Positions 36,814 through 47,602 of a DNA stretch of 64,000 nucleotides are shown here, in pieces (within the stretch, counting starts at the first letter, position 1; each line of letters opens with the position of its first letter). This stretch comes from Kappaphycus alvarezii (Eukaryota; Rhodophyta; Florideophyceae; Gigartinales; Solieriaceae): assembly GCA_002205965.3 (NCBI GenBank), contig NADL03000053.1, positions 124,001-188,000 on the forward strand, read 5' to 3'. The notes under the pieces were generated by a model that saw only the letters and a list, made by a program, of their open reading frames with translations, ran no database searches and was not told where the DNA came from. The position numbers and the translations under genes were made by a program.

Positions 36814-39505
36814 ATGGGGAGTGGAGAGGCACCAGACATTGGTATTGGTATAATTAAGGAAGGGGAAGCAAAGAAAATTACAGATGGTTCGATGGGGGTG
36901 CTAGTTCAAAAGAGGCGAAGGAAAAGAAATGAATGGGGAGGTGACATGGGAAAGGATGATGATAATGTGGGAAAGAAGAAGTTCCAGGGCAATATAGATG
37001 AATGAGTGGGGGAGGAAGAGCCTCAGATATTAATTTTGATGATATGGAAGAAGAAAAGTCTTCCGGTGATGAAAATAGTGGCAAAATGGGGGACAGAAGG
37101 GGAGGGGGAACCGAGACAGTGGCGAAGGCGGGTGGGAAAAGGGAGGGGAGACCTGTGATGAAGATATGGAAGATGATTATTCCCCGAGTACTGGAGGGGA
37201 AGGAAGGGACCTTGTGGAAATAGGATTGAGAATGAATGGTGGGAATTGGGTTGAAGACAGAGATTCAGACAGTGGAGAGGATATACGTGTCGAAAGGTCA
37301 GAATTAAATCCCAGTATCTATATGCCAATTCCCGATAATTTCCTAGCTGGTTTTACACAGGGAGCTGGAGGCGGGTTGTGGACAAGAGGGAATCTGTCCG
37401 ATATGATGTTGTCGGGGAGGAAACTGAGACGAGCAGAACAAAAACGTTTTTGCAAGAAACGGGCAATAATGAGGGTACAAGCCATATTGAAAGTTGAAAA
37501 ACTGTCAGATGTGACTTGGAAGCACAGAAGTTGCATACCAGTCCAATTGGAACCAGGCATCACCCTTAATGCGGGGTGGAGGTGTGAGCTGCTCATTCGC
37601 GTTCATATAGCTAACCTTGGCGTTCTTAATGATGTTAACGTTGAAAAAACTATTGAGAAAGTCGGAATGAAATGCCACAACGTTGGCTGTCCCGCAGCCA
37701 TCTGTTTTGACTGGCAGTCACTGGATGGAAGATGGAAATGAATTGTGTTTGTGAACACAAGAATGAATGTTTGGGGGAACAACTGGGGGGATCAAATGGA
37801 AATAGGACGAAGGTGATTTTCTGTCCTCCTGCATACATTGCAAAAAAAGTTTTGAGAGTCATACTGTATTATTTCAGTGAACATCCGTACGTCAAAACCT
37901 ACTATATCGCGGCTAATATTAGACTAAAGTATTTTACACGCGTCAACCTCCGAACTCCCAGTACCGTGCTGTTAGCAGGGAGATACAGCGATATATGTAT
38001 ATGTCCCGAACAGTTGACGTGGCTGCCTTGCCGGGATACGCACAACTACTGCAGAATGACGGGCACATTGTGAATATATATATCATAGATGGTTTCGAGA
38101 TGAAGCAGCAGCGTATCAAAGCTTCTCAGTTTATTGATGCGCAACTGAACCAATCCTCCAAGGTGGAGGTGGACTTCGATGAGGGATCTCTCCATTTGTC
38201 CGACATTTATGATTCCAGCAAACATTACGGTGGCTTCTTATTTGTTCCCAAAGTTGCAGGAGATTACTGCTCCATTTGTCGTGAGCCGTGTGGCGTGGAT
38301 ACAGCTCACTGCGAGGGAGTAGGCGGGCAGTCGTATGAGAAAATGTCTGAATTCGTTGGGTGTAATGCTCTGTACTATTATTTTTGCTCATTTCGTAGGT
38401 CCTGAGTGCCTAGAAACTTGGACAGTGGTCTTCAAATCATGCAAGTTAGTTCAAGTATTTAATATAGAGGCCAGGATGACTTTTTTTCATCAGGGAAATT
38501 CTATCGACAGTGCGTACAATAATGTCATGAGATTTGCAAAACTGTTTCTAGATGCGTTGCATGTACAGAAGAATCTTGCCCCAAGACTTCGTGCTGCTAA
38601 ACTATATAGTATAGGTCTATATAACAAATCACTCCATGCCCCTCTTAAATCTCAAGCTGATGACTACAGCACCCAATATTCGCGTACACAAGGATCCTAT
38701 CTAAGTATAGTTGCTCGCTCGGAATTTTACAGGGCATACTCAACACTGCAGGAATTAGTAATCACATCACAAGGAGCAGAGAGAAGAATATTGTCGGCTC
38801 TGAAGAATCAGTACGATGTTTAGAGCACTATAAAATGTTTTCAAGAGTTGTACTTACTATAAGAGTATCGTTTCTAAAAGGAAAAAACTGCGGCGCTAAC
38901 TTGCAAAGATCCCTTACTCCCGGGACTCAGGAGCATATAGCCGTACTTATTCAAAGCTCTTGCATATATCAGGGAAAAATCTGTTACGTCGAACATTGTT
39001 GAGTAGAATAATCAGAGAGATGCCACAGTTCGAAGTTCAGTTGATGGAACCGTTCTTCGACATGTTTGGGTCATTTCGAGTACCAGAACCCTCCTATTTG
39101 CTGCGGTTATTCACAGCGTGGCTCTGGGCTCCCTTGCTTGCATGGGACTGCTCTATTGTATGACAAGTATGGATCAGCGAATCTCTTCAAATATATTGCA
39201 CCCGGGCACCTACGTAATGAGTAGAGAGCCCGCGATCTTGATACTTTGATACCCATAACTCCTTACTTTGCCGTTGAAAATGTGAAGATAAAAGCAAAGA
39301 GGCATGTGGCTTAGGGGGAAAATTTATTGATTCCGAAGGCGCTTCCTCCTCCTCTTGAAAGGCCTGTGAAGGTCAAGGAAGAAAGAAGAGTAATTGGTAT
39401 GAGGAAGGACCTGGCGCTGCTAAACGCAGAGTCCATAGTTGTGTTTTATGCGGATGACAGGGGCACAATCAATCACAATGCCCCATGATGCGGGTTTATG
39501 AGTAG
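36814..39505 (+). pseudogene. MULE-type transposase with SWIM and CCHC zinc fingers, frame-disrupted
   Basis: MULE transposases are DDE enzymes that cut and paste Mutator-like DNA transposons. Read on the plus strand there is an acidic, Lys-rich N-terminus (36,814-37,300), then FDEGSLHLSDIYDSSKHYGG and FLFVPK near 38,180. First-Asp motif VDTAHCEGVGGQSY is at 38,295, followed by FAHFVGPECLETW near 38,390. The second motif is IDSAYNNVMRFAKLFLDALH, then VQKNL (38,502-38,577), and the last motif ITSQGAERRILSALKN is at 38,761. A SWIM finger reads CCGYSQRGSGLPCLH at 39,099-39,143, then LYDKYGSANLFKYIAPGHLR. A zinc knuckle CVLCG-x-QGHNQSQCP ends the protein near 39,475. Several frame changes and one stop inside the knuckle break it. 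The element's ends were not found. Confidence 0.75.
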
Positions 39506-40796
39506 GACAATACTCGTGGGCCTGTTATCGTTAAATGAATGTATTAGTCTCTTTGCTTGTAAAGTTCACCCTTTTGTTTGTGCCTTCTCAGTTTTGTCGT
39601 CCTTTCCTTTCATGTCCGTCGCCCAAGTTTTTGCGCAGTTTTCAAGGATTCGCTCTCCAAATACAAAAGTGATAGTTGTCGACATACGAGGCTATTATTT
39701 CACCCTAAATTCTGTTCATATATTTTTATTTATCCTTCAAAATTCACACTTACTGGTCTGTTGGCACGCAAATATCGCTTTATGCTACCGTCAACCCCAC
39801 CATATTTACAAAAGAATGAGTGCCACCCCCAAATAGTAAAACCTCAATAATTATTTTTAGTTTGTGCTCGAATCGGAGCTCTAGAATGTCACAATAGGTG
39901 AAAATGGTCTATGCTTCTTGTATAACTCTTTATTTGAGAGGATAAAATTTAAAATATGAAAACCATGACTCATTTTTTTCTGACAAAGAGACCAGGAAAT
40001 CACAAATCGAGCTTCACTCATATACCTGAGTCATTACCTTTAGCACTAAGCCTAAATAGTCTTCACCACTCAGTGAGTGTAGTGAACCCTCACATACAGG
40101 GTTACATCGGCCAGTTATCAGGATTATTCCGAGGTGATAAGAAGCCTGCTCAAACGCCTACTCATATTTTGAAAGTTGATACGTCTGTAGATCAACTTTC
40201 AAGTCCATTATGCGCCTCATGCAGGGTCGAAGACACACTGTAGGGGCAAGTATTTCTCAGTGTGTCTGGAGTCCTTCTGCAAAAATCCGGTACTCACCTC
40301 TGAGAATTCTTGGCCAAAACCAGAGTTCCTTGAGATTATGTACATACGAAGGGAGATTTTGCTGTACTGTCGTTATTGATATTATGCAACACTCACCACA
40401 ACAGCCAGTTCGCTTTGCTATGCAATAATCTCACTCGGACAGCTCGACACCCATTTATTAAGCCTCGTCTGCATTATAAAAAGGACAAGACCAGACAGTG
40501 GGACTATAACAGCCGCAGGTGGCACTGAATATTTCGAATTGGGTTTTATTGCCAATGATCAATGTAGGTGAGGTTGAGCTAGGGACCAAGGGGACGAGGC
40601 CTACTTTGCGTAGCCAACTTATCTATTTCAGTAAAAGAACCCCCACGAAACCGTCTTTGCGTAGCGATTGATATACCCATGACAACTGTCTTTGTTTAGG
40701 CCTTGATTTAGTTTACTATCTGTTTTATCTAGTGTAAAAGCTAGATGCGGCTCCACATAGAGTCCCGTTTCTTCTCACAATTATTTTGCTTGGAAG
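39506..40796. other. Stretch without a recognisable gene
   Basis: A hydrophobic frame at 39,498-39,836 is probably chance in AT-rich DNA. Base composition climbs back towards that of the flanks from about 40.5 kb. Nothing else can be named. Confidence 0.4.
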
Positions 40797-40818
40797 GTGA
40801 CATCGCACCACGCATGCG

Positions 40819-40885
40819 CGGTCCCGTTACCACGCTTTGCCCTGGTATTGCAAAGCCTCTAGGTTTGCGAATAATTTCGTCTCCC
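40819..40885. repeat. LTR-like repeat, downstream copy
   Basis: About 67 bases (ACCACGCTTTGCCCTGGTAT, then TGCAAAGCCTCTAGGTTTGCG and on) match 43,893-43,960 in the same orientation. The two flank the copia fossil about 3.07 kb apart. Similarity fades on both sides, so only part of each LTR is conserved. Confidence 0.7.
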
Positions 40886-43864
40886 TGTCAGGATGAATGG
40901 TATTACATCAACGTCATCAAGCCGAGAACGGACAAGGTCAAAATTGATTTATTCATATGCATTATGATCACGTTATGACATCGTCACCAAAAATGTGTCT
41001 CGTTTCGATTATGCTGTTGACCCGTCATAGAAATTGCCGCCGTCAAGCATGCAAGCCCGTAGCCGCACGTGCAAGAACATTGCTGAGGCTTTCATGATGC
41101 TGGACTAAACCCGGACGGAATTACTGATGGCGCCGGTTCGTATCCACGGAAATTTGGCATAGTCAATTTGGGAACCTTGTGTTTTAGTCTACCCAAACGG
41201 AATAGCATTTAATCTAGGGCAGTAGGCAAAGACTCTACCGATCGGGGCAATCAACGACCGAGTAAACTCTGTCTTCGGGATCCAGGGTTTACTCTGCTTC
41301 GGGTCGGAATCTTCTGTAGATTAATGTTCCGAATCGGGTAATGGTACAGGTACGTAATATTTTTCCATTGTTTCTGGCCCTAATTCTCCACTTCCGCCAC
41401 GGAACAAACTGATTCCTGGTAATTAGTCCTCGTAGGCACGGACGTGCTTCGTCCGTGCGATTCCCGTATCTGTGAGAATTGAATAAATTCCTCCACCACA
41501 ATAGCCTAAGCTTAGGCCCTCCTTTAACCTTATGCCAAAAGTAGGAATATTTTCCATCACCGGTCGGTACAACATACGACATTCGAACGGTCTGATATGC
41601 TCCAAATCGGAGGACTGGTGCCTGTAGAAGGTGTCGAAAGGCAATTTTCCAGTCGACGAATGCACAAATAGATTCTTGCATTTGGAAACATTTGCTAAGG
41701 TATAATACCAATATCCGACTGGTATATACGCCTGCAACAATGCGAAACGTGATAGTGTGAATGCTATTCCATGACTCCGTTCGGACACTCCATTTTCAGG
41801 CCGGTTTGTGCGCTGTTGTCTCGGTGGTTTCGACCCCGTCAGCGCGTGACTTTCTTTGTGCCTTGTTGAACTCTTTCCCGCCATCAATATGAAGAGATGT
41901 AACAACCATTCCGGACTGTTTCTCAAACTTTTTAATGAAAGACAGTACTTCATCAGAAGCTTCACCCTTATTCATCATCGGAGCAGTGTACACAAATCTT
42001 GAGTATTCGTCCACGATGGTGACGAAATACTTGTGTCATGCTTTTGAGTCCGTTCGGATTTTACCCTTGACGTCTGCATTGAGGTGACCAATTGCCCTCG
42101 CGTTAGTCAGGCTAACCTGATACCGATTTCGGAATTTCGACTTGGTGCAAATGGTGCAACCCTTGGCAGTCGACTTCAACTTCGGTAAAATTCCGTTTCG
42201 GCTGTGTTTCTTGATTTGCGGTAAGTTGAGCCCATGGCCCGAGCGAAGATGCCATGCTATTGTCACATCAAAGGGTGTACCTTTTTAATCCGGCCGGGAG
42301 TCTTCCTTGGACTCCTCCTTTTCGAATCTTCTTGTCCGAGTTCGACCCCACTTTCATATTCGGAATATCTACAGCTTTCGAGCTCGACTACTTGTTCCGA
42401 GTCGGGGTCTCCTTTGCTATTGTCCGACATGGAGTCGACAAAATAGTCTGCCTCAGATTATTCGTTCGAATCTTGGTCATTGTCCGTAACGGTTTCTTGT
42501 GAGGCTTAGTGCTCCTTGGTAAGTGCCATCATTGCCCGTACGTATTCTTCTTCATGTTCCGCATTACTAATCGGAACGAATTCTTGCTTGTTTGAGATGT
42601 AGGACAACACATCATGGCCTTGTTCGGCATACCCGAGTACGGAGTGGTTGTCCTCGGTGTCAATCAGTAGAGCATTTTACGGCATGAAGAGGACACTGAT
42701 TCCCTTCTTCATCAGAGCCGGAACGGATAATAAACTCATTGCTGTGTCGGGAGCCACGAGTGTGATTGACAGTGAGACCTTCACTAGTCCTTCATCACTG
42801 TACCAATTTACCGTTCGGGTTCCCTTCTCATTGGCCACTACAGTGGAGGCATCGGCCAATGCGATCGACTACTCACATGCCTGTCAGTAGTAAAAACGAT
42901 CCCCGCACAGTGTCATGTGTAGTTTTGTACTTAAGTCTAAAAGCGTAATGACCGCTTTCCTTGTCGGCTTAGCCATAGCGGCACACTACTTGTTTCTTCC
43001 CCCTTTGTTCCGTTTCAAGTATTGACCTTCGGCAGATTCACTGTCTGAGGCTTTATTCTCGTCTTCTCTGTTCCCCTTCTTGCCTCACTTTCGGCTTACG
43101 AGTCGGTTGTTGGAGTTCTGCGGATTGATTCAGCAATCCGCACGCGTGTGTCCCGTACAGTTGCAATAGGTGCATTTCACATTTGCTGCCTTTGCTTGAG
43201 TGATTTCCGTATCTGTCTTTAGCGCTTTACATTCTTCAATATGTCTCCCGGCTACAGTTTCCCACTTGATGTCATTCTCGCTAGAGTCTTGATTGCTGCC
43301 GTCACGGGGGCGAGCTCGGGGACTTCGATGGATGCAACGAGTATCCCGACGGTGAGGGTTTCGTCGAGCTTGGCATCCATGTTCCGGAGCTCCTCGATGA
43401 TGCCAGCCATCTTATCGATGTGCTTGGCCATGTCAGACTTCTTGATCTTTTACCGGACGGATACCAACTCGGAGATCTTTGTAATCCTCGACGCTGTTGA
43501 GGTTTAGCGATAACGGGCGTCGAGCTTTTCCATCGTCTCTTTGGGCTTTCCTGTAATCGTTCGGACGACACGCAGAGCGTGGTCACTGAGGGCTAGCATA
43601 ATAATGTTGCTGACATTACGCTGATGCTCGGTGAGCTTGGCGTTCTGCTTAGAGGTCCCAGTAGCGGTTTCTTCAGCGAATACATCAGACAACTCCTTGC
43701 TGTAACATGCGGCTTCCACACGAATTTCCCACAAACCGTAATCGGACTTGTCGTCAAGAGGGTATATGCGGAGCTTGTCCTGGTCCGACATGTTGAACGA
43801 GACCGGTCGGCAATCTATATTATTGAATCATTGGTTGAATGATGGATGGCAGAGCTAAACGAGA

Positions 43865-43879
43865 GCTGGGCCCATAACC
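43865..43879 (-). promoter_or_regulatory. Primer-binding site of the copia element (half initiator tRNA-Met type)
   Basis: The minus-strand 15-mer GGTTATGGGCCCAGC is complementary to the anticodon stem-loop of eukaryotic initiator tRNA-Met. It lies directly next to the end of the presumed 5' LTR (TCTGACA) and about 75 bases before the gag ATG, exactly where a copia primer site is expected. Confidence 0.8.
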
Positions 43880-43892
43880 TGTCAGAGAAAAC

Positions 43893-43960
43893 GGGGTCGG
43901 TCACCACGCTCTGCCCTGGTATTGCACAAGCCTCCAGGTTTGCGAATCACCTCGTCTCCC
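43893..43960. repeat. LTR-like repeat, upstream copy next to the primer site
   Basis: ACCACGCTCTGCCCTGGTAT, then TGCACAAGCCTCCAGG and on. It is the partner of 40,819-40,885 and lies just above the primer-binding site in element orientation, as a 5' LTR should. Confidence 0.7.
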
Positions 43961-44049
43961 GTGGTGATCGAGACCCGACGGCTGCTCTGTACACCAGAGA
44001 GAGTGGGAGACTTTTACTGACGCATGAACATATCAGGACTACAGAATTA

Positions 44050-44400
44050 CGGTTCAGGGCGGTGTAGCTTCCTGCGAATAACGGCAGTAGCAGTACGTTG
44101 TTGGACCATGGAACTGAGAACGAGTAACAGGCGTTGTCGTTTGGCAACAGGACTCGTCCATTTCCGGGAGTCGATGTACTTTCAAATGCGATGCAACCCA
44201 GCCTCGGTCCCAGGACCAACAGAGCCGTACATATCGAAACGCATCGGGTACAAATCCATATCAAGATCTTTGCAAAGGGCACGATACTTGTCGTTCTTGG
44301 TAGCTTCAGCTTGAGAGAGAATAGCGGTGGTATCGAAGACTGCGGAACGATTGTAGGGCGCGGAATGCACTAGCGGCAGCCCCTGACCACCTCCGGCAAC
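44050..44400 (-). mobile_element. LINE-C 3' end: nuclease-domain C-terminus
   Basis: A minus-strand frame gives ILSQAEATKNDKYRALCKDL, then LYPMRFDMYGSVGPGTEAGL and HRI. After a frame change comes LLLVLSSMVQQRTATAVIR. The pattern AEATKxxKYxxLCxDLDMDxYPMxFDMYG is the post-nuclease tail seen at the end of restriction-like-nuclease LINEs, and it differs in wording from LINE-A and LINE-B, so I treat it as a third lineage. Only this end is present. It adjoins the copia LTR remnant below and another LINE end above. Confidence 0.6.
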
Positions 44401-44602
44401 GAATCTCGTCGCCCATATGGTCTAGCCTTGCAACATCGATTCTAGCGTTTATTCCCAATTCGGGCAGCGACGAACTTCAGCTATCTTAGCTTTCACTGTC
44501 AGCTAGGTTTTTGAGCCCTTCATTGAACATAAAGTAAAGATGATTACTGTACACTGATATACCCGGAAAACGGAGGCTCTGTGGAAATAAGTCATTCCGT
44601 CA

Positions 44603-45420
44603 TCAAGATTCGCCTAAAACTCCTTCCAGCAGACAATTGGCTTCATTCTGGACGCGTCTCCCCGAGTGACGGGCGAACAGTGTTTGCCGCCCCTCTCCGA
44701 TCGGAACAGCTGCACATGCGGCAATGCCGGTCGCAATCCGGTTCGCGAGGTCCCGAGAAGTCGGGTGCTTGCCCCCCTCCTGGAGAGTGGAAGTGCAGTG
44801 AAGTGATGCCAGGACCATTTGAACGTTTCAACTCGCAAAGCGAGCGTCCTTGCCAAGGCAAGTATGGCTAAGAGTCTTGAGTGGGCATCGCGCCAGGGAA
44901 GAGAGGCGGGCGGGGGTCAAGGGATGGAAGGCGGTTACGTCATAATAGACTGTGCCCCCATTCTCTCCAAGCGCCTTGACGTCCGGGCTAAGTGCATCGC
45001 AGCGCTTTTTGGGTTTGAAGACAGGATTCCGGGCGGCTTTAGAGAGATCTGCAGCAAAAAACCCTGTTTGCGAGTCATGCCGCCACCCGCGGGCGGGTCC
45101 GTAAGCAAAGCACAGCGCGTGGTCACCGTACTGATCCATAAAAGTGGTGCATCCCCACTTGTGGCATTTTGAAGCGGTAGGAAACAATGGCACCCTGCAA
45201 TGGAACTGCAACCACGTCTTGAAAATGCGGTCCGAGATGTAGGTACTCAAGACTAGAACGGATTGGCATGAAAGCATCCACTGACAGCAAAGCTCGGAAT
45301 GCCACGGTCCTCTCATCCCCTTTGCATGGCATCAAAAGCTTTTCCTTTAACTGCGCGAGCAAGTTCCCTTTTCCCAAACTGCTGCATTGAGTCGATACCC
45401 CCGAACTGGACAACCTTCTC
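44603..45420 (-). mobile_element. LINE 3' end with a nearly complete restriction-like nuclease domain
   Basis: On the minus strand an open frame of 162 codons (45,316-44,828) reads ISDRIFKTWLQFHCRVPLFP, then CHKWGCTTFMDQYGDHALC, a GWRHDSQ box, SPDVKALGENGG and VYYDVTAFHPLTP. These are the Cys/His finger, the Arg-His-Asp box, the Pro-Asp box and the Asp-Val-Thr box of LINE nucleases. The frame continues after a shift with SLHFHSPGGG and RRVQNEANCLL to about 44,603. Upstream, GDERTVAFRALLSVDA (about 45,330) belongs to the same protein. No reverse transcriptase is present. It is related to LINE-B (RPDIQAMGSNGG in the same place) but distinct. Confidence 0.7.
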
Positions 45421-45535
45421 GGGTGCCACTTCTGTCTTCCATTCGTCATACGCCCGAACTGTAGATGTGTAGGATTGAAGGGAAGTGGTAGGTAGGACAA
45501 GGAGACGGGTAGAACGCTGGGCAACGTGAGTTCAT

Positions 45536-45631
45536 GTACAGTACTGTAACAGATACATAAGATGTTTGATACCCAGTCAACTTGTAGTAGTGTGCATGTA
45601 CAGTACTGTACTGTACTGTACTGTACAGTAT
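45536..45631. repeat. GTAC palindromic repeats
   Basis: Two clusters, 45,536-45,549 and 45,595-45,631; the second has about five TACTG units in a row ending in its own reverse complement. They lie between two LINE ends. Confidence 0.8.
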
Positions 45632-45710
45632 ATGATGTAATGGATGTAGTTGGCAACCTAAAAGGAAACCTCAAGGCCACCCAACAGACAGGCACATCCG
45701 GCACAAATTT

Positions 45711-45762
45711 ACTGGGTACCGACCCACATATCTACCACAGTAAATTAACCCCCCATTTCAAA
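45711..45762 (+). repeat. Dispersed direct repeat, copy 1
   Basis: TGGGTACCGACCCACATATC, then TACCACAGTAAATTAACCCC and CCATTTCA, nearly identical to 47,603-47,651. Its C-rich end resembles the LINE 3' tails. Confidence 0.75.
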
Positions 45763-45766
45763 AAAC

Positions 45767-45905
45767 AGACAGGCTGATTGGACATAACTTTTGCGGCGTG
45801 CCTTAAGAGTCAGCGCGGCCCGGATCTTGCCTTATGTTTCCATGGCCCTGACAGCCACGTTTCTGGCAATGTCGGTAAGCACGGCATATGCGTTCGGGTT
45901 ACCAT
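45767..45905 (-). mobile_element. LINE-B fragment, antisense
   Basis: The plus strand reads ACAGACAGGCTGATTGGACA and continues through GCCATGT-like codons to GCGTTCGGGT. It aligns base by base with 9,655-9,790, so on the minus strand it is the GWHPDA-to-MSNAACL part of the LINE-B end. The frame is broken and the tail is missing. Confidence 0.6.
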
Positions 45906-45939
45906 TACAGTACAGTAACTGAGTCCCCGTCTTTCCCTT

Positions 45940-47028
45940 TTGACAATGAGTTGCTATAGTTGTTACAGCAGCGCAATATGCTCAGAAGGAATGAGAAAGG
46001 GGATTAGGCTCTGGACCACTGGACAGTACGAACCCCTGTGGGATGAGGCCCTGCAACTACCATGCTCCCGATCGTCAACAAGAATGAAACCCGCAGATCA
46101 GAAACAAGCAATCATGAGCAGGTGTCTGAAGCTCGCCGAGGAGGTAGGCTACGGAAAAGCAGCTCAAGCGCTACAAGCAATCAGAGACTTACCACCAACG
46201 CAGGCCGTCTCCGATGCCCTTCGTGCTTAGCACTCGCAACAGAATCCCGACACTGACAACGCGCAATTCTCACACACGCCGAACTCCAACCATTCAATAG
46301 GGTAAGACGAGAGGAGATTACCCGTGCAGTCAGACACTTCAAACCATGCTCTGCCCCAGGCGGTCCAGGATTCCGCCCCTGATATTAACAAGAGCTACTT
46401 CGTAACTCTTAAATTTACGTGTGTGGGCACCGAACCAGACGACACGACCATCAAGTCGTCCTCCTCGCACAAGACCTGCAGAAGCCAGCCCGTCATCCGG
46501 CCATCGAGCAGCGACAGGGGCTTCACCGCACGAGGCCGGATATCCAGGCAATGGGTAGCAACGGAGGAACGGACTTTTTTGACGTTACGTTCGTCAATCC
46601 TCTTGCGCCCCCAATAGGTGAGTGCGTACTTTCAACCCACTTACCTCCATCAACGCAGCCATCTCCGCCAAACGAAGAAGGTATGAACCTCTGCTCGCGA
46701 CGGCTGCTAGAGGAAGGCTTGTGCTTATCCCAATATCCACCCTTGAAGGCTGGCATCCAGACGCGTACGCGGTGCTAACTGATGTCGCCCGGAACGTGGC
46801 CGTTCGAGCGATAGAGACCTATGGGATGGTTAGAGCGGCACGCTAAAGGCACGCTGCCGCGGCCGTCATGTCTAACGCGACATGCCTGCTCGCTGGCATT
46901 GAGCCGGCCCTGTAAGGAAGGTCATGTAGTTACCCATCAGTGACGACTTATCCCGCATAACGCACTAGCGGCGTGGATATGACAGAGCACATCTTCCATG
47001 CATTAAAATAACCCAAAGATTTCCCCCT
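45940..47028 (+). mobile_element. LINE-B copy lacking the reverse transcriptase
   Basis: The plus-strand frame at 45,940-46,230 reads LWDEALQLPCSRSS and SRCLKLAEEVGYGKAAQALQ, the Lys/Ala-rich segment that precedes RT in such LINEs (compare LCADARYAKAMRSLHNAP in LINE-A). Within about 300 bases it passes to the nuclease end: RPDIQAMGSNGGTDFFDVT near 46,540, NPLTSINAAISAKRRRYEP, ISTLEGWHPDAYAVLTDVAR and a stop near 46,912. The 3' UTR and tail follow to 47,028. The whole RT domain is missing, so this copy can only have moved with help from another. Frame changes occur near 46,440 and 46,620. Confidence 0.7.
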
Positions 47029-47114
47029 TCGTTCCCCCTCCTCGTCTTCCCAGGGTGGCTTCTTGGACTACCTCCCGGAACTGGTTAATGTACTGGCCGC
47101 GGGGAAAGCGCCAA

Positions 47115-47158
47115 AATCCACGGAGCCATGGAATCTGGATTCCATGGCTCCGTGGATT
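47115..47158. repeat. Perfect 21-base inverted repeat (hairpin) with a 2-base loop
   Basis: AATCCACGGAGCCATGGAAT plus C, then TG, then the exact reverse complement. Both arms match at every base. It lies about 90 bases past the LINE-B tail at 47,028 and outside any gene I can name. Confidence 0.9.
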
Positions 47159-47410
47159 AGAACATTACGTCGCGACTTCGCTGTTGGAGAAACCTTAAGA
47201 ATATTGGTCAGTAGCTGCGTAATGACATGAGAACGGGGTCGAGCAGCATCATACTTCCAACCCGTGCAAGTGGGAATTGCGATTACCGCAGGAGCTGATA
47301 TTGTGGTAAAAAGTGTCCGAAGAATGGAGAAAAAGTTCGTAAAAAGCCCAAACGAGGCGCTCTCGTGCGTCGACTTGAATCCTTCCACTTATGCAGCCGT
47401 GCTTCATTTG

Positions 47411-47447
47411 CATCTTCCAAGAGTAAAACACTTAAACCTTTCCCCTT
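47411..47447 (+). repeat. Isolated LINE-B-type 3' tail
   Basis: ATCTTCCAAGAGTAAAACAC followed by TTAAACCTTTCCCC. It is the sister of 6,471-6,508. Confidence 0.6.
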
Positions 47448-47602
47448 TGCAGAGGTCACCAAACCCCACTTTCCTCAGTTGCTGGATGAGCAGTGTACTG
47501 CTACCACAAAGATCCAGCTTTCTTGTGGTCGTGGTATGAAATCATTCGCAGTGTCGTCGGCACCCAAAAAGCAGATCCGTTCGGTGGGTTATTATTTGAC
47601 AT

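Larger units (their letters stand above)
40797..44000 (-). mobile_element. Ty1/copia LTR retrotransposon fossil, internally deleted (gag, protease, integrase)
   Basis: A minus-strand copia-type element. Gag starts at 43,791 (MSDQDKLRIYPLDDKSDYGL, UBN2-type, ending near 43,300) and the zinc-knuckle region follows. The gag-pre-integrase finger reads TIAWHLRSGHGLNLPQIKKH at 42,266, and the integrase core has MDEYSRFVYTAP and LHIDGGKEFN at 42,014-41,870. The integrase C-terminal region has LGYCGGGIYSILTDTGIART and KHVR, down to about 41,420. RT and RNase H are absent. A primer-binding site reads GGTTATGGGCCCAGC on the minus strand at 43,879-43,865. It pairs with the anticodon arm of initiator tRNA-Met, as in copia-type half-tRNA priming. 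Matching repeats at 43,893-43,960 and 40,819-40,885 look like LTR remnants. The element is broken, with a handful of breaks besides the large deletion, and looks younger than the 30 kb copy. Confidence 0.8.

Noticed and set aside
39440-39475. FYADDRG reading that resembles a reverse transcriptase catalytic motif
   Set aside because: The neighbouring frame gives a CCHC knuckle with a preceding Lys/Arg-rich linker that fits the MULE transposase ending; no other RT motif is nearby.
42234-42948. Plus-strand frames opposite the second copia element
   Set aside because: They are antisense to integrase and protease sequence that is clear on the minus strand.
45595-45631. GTAC repeats as a possible CRISPR array
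   Set aside because: There are no spacers, the units are only five to eight bases, and the context is eukaryotic.
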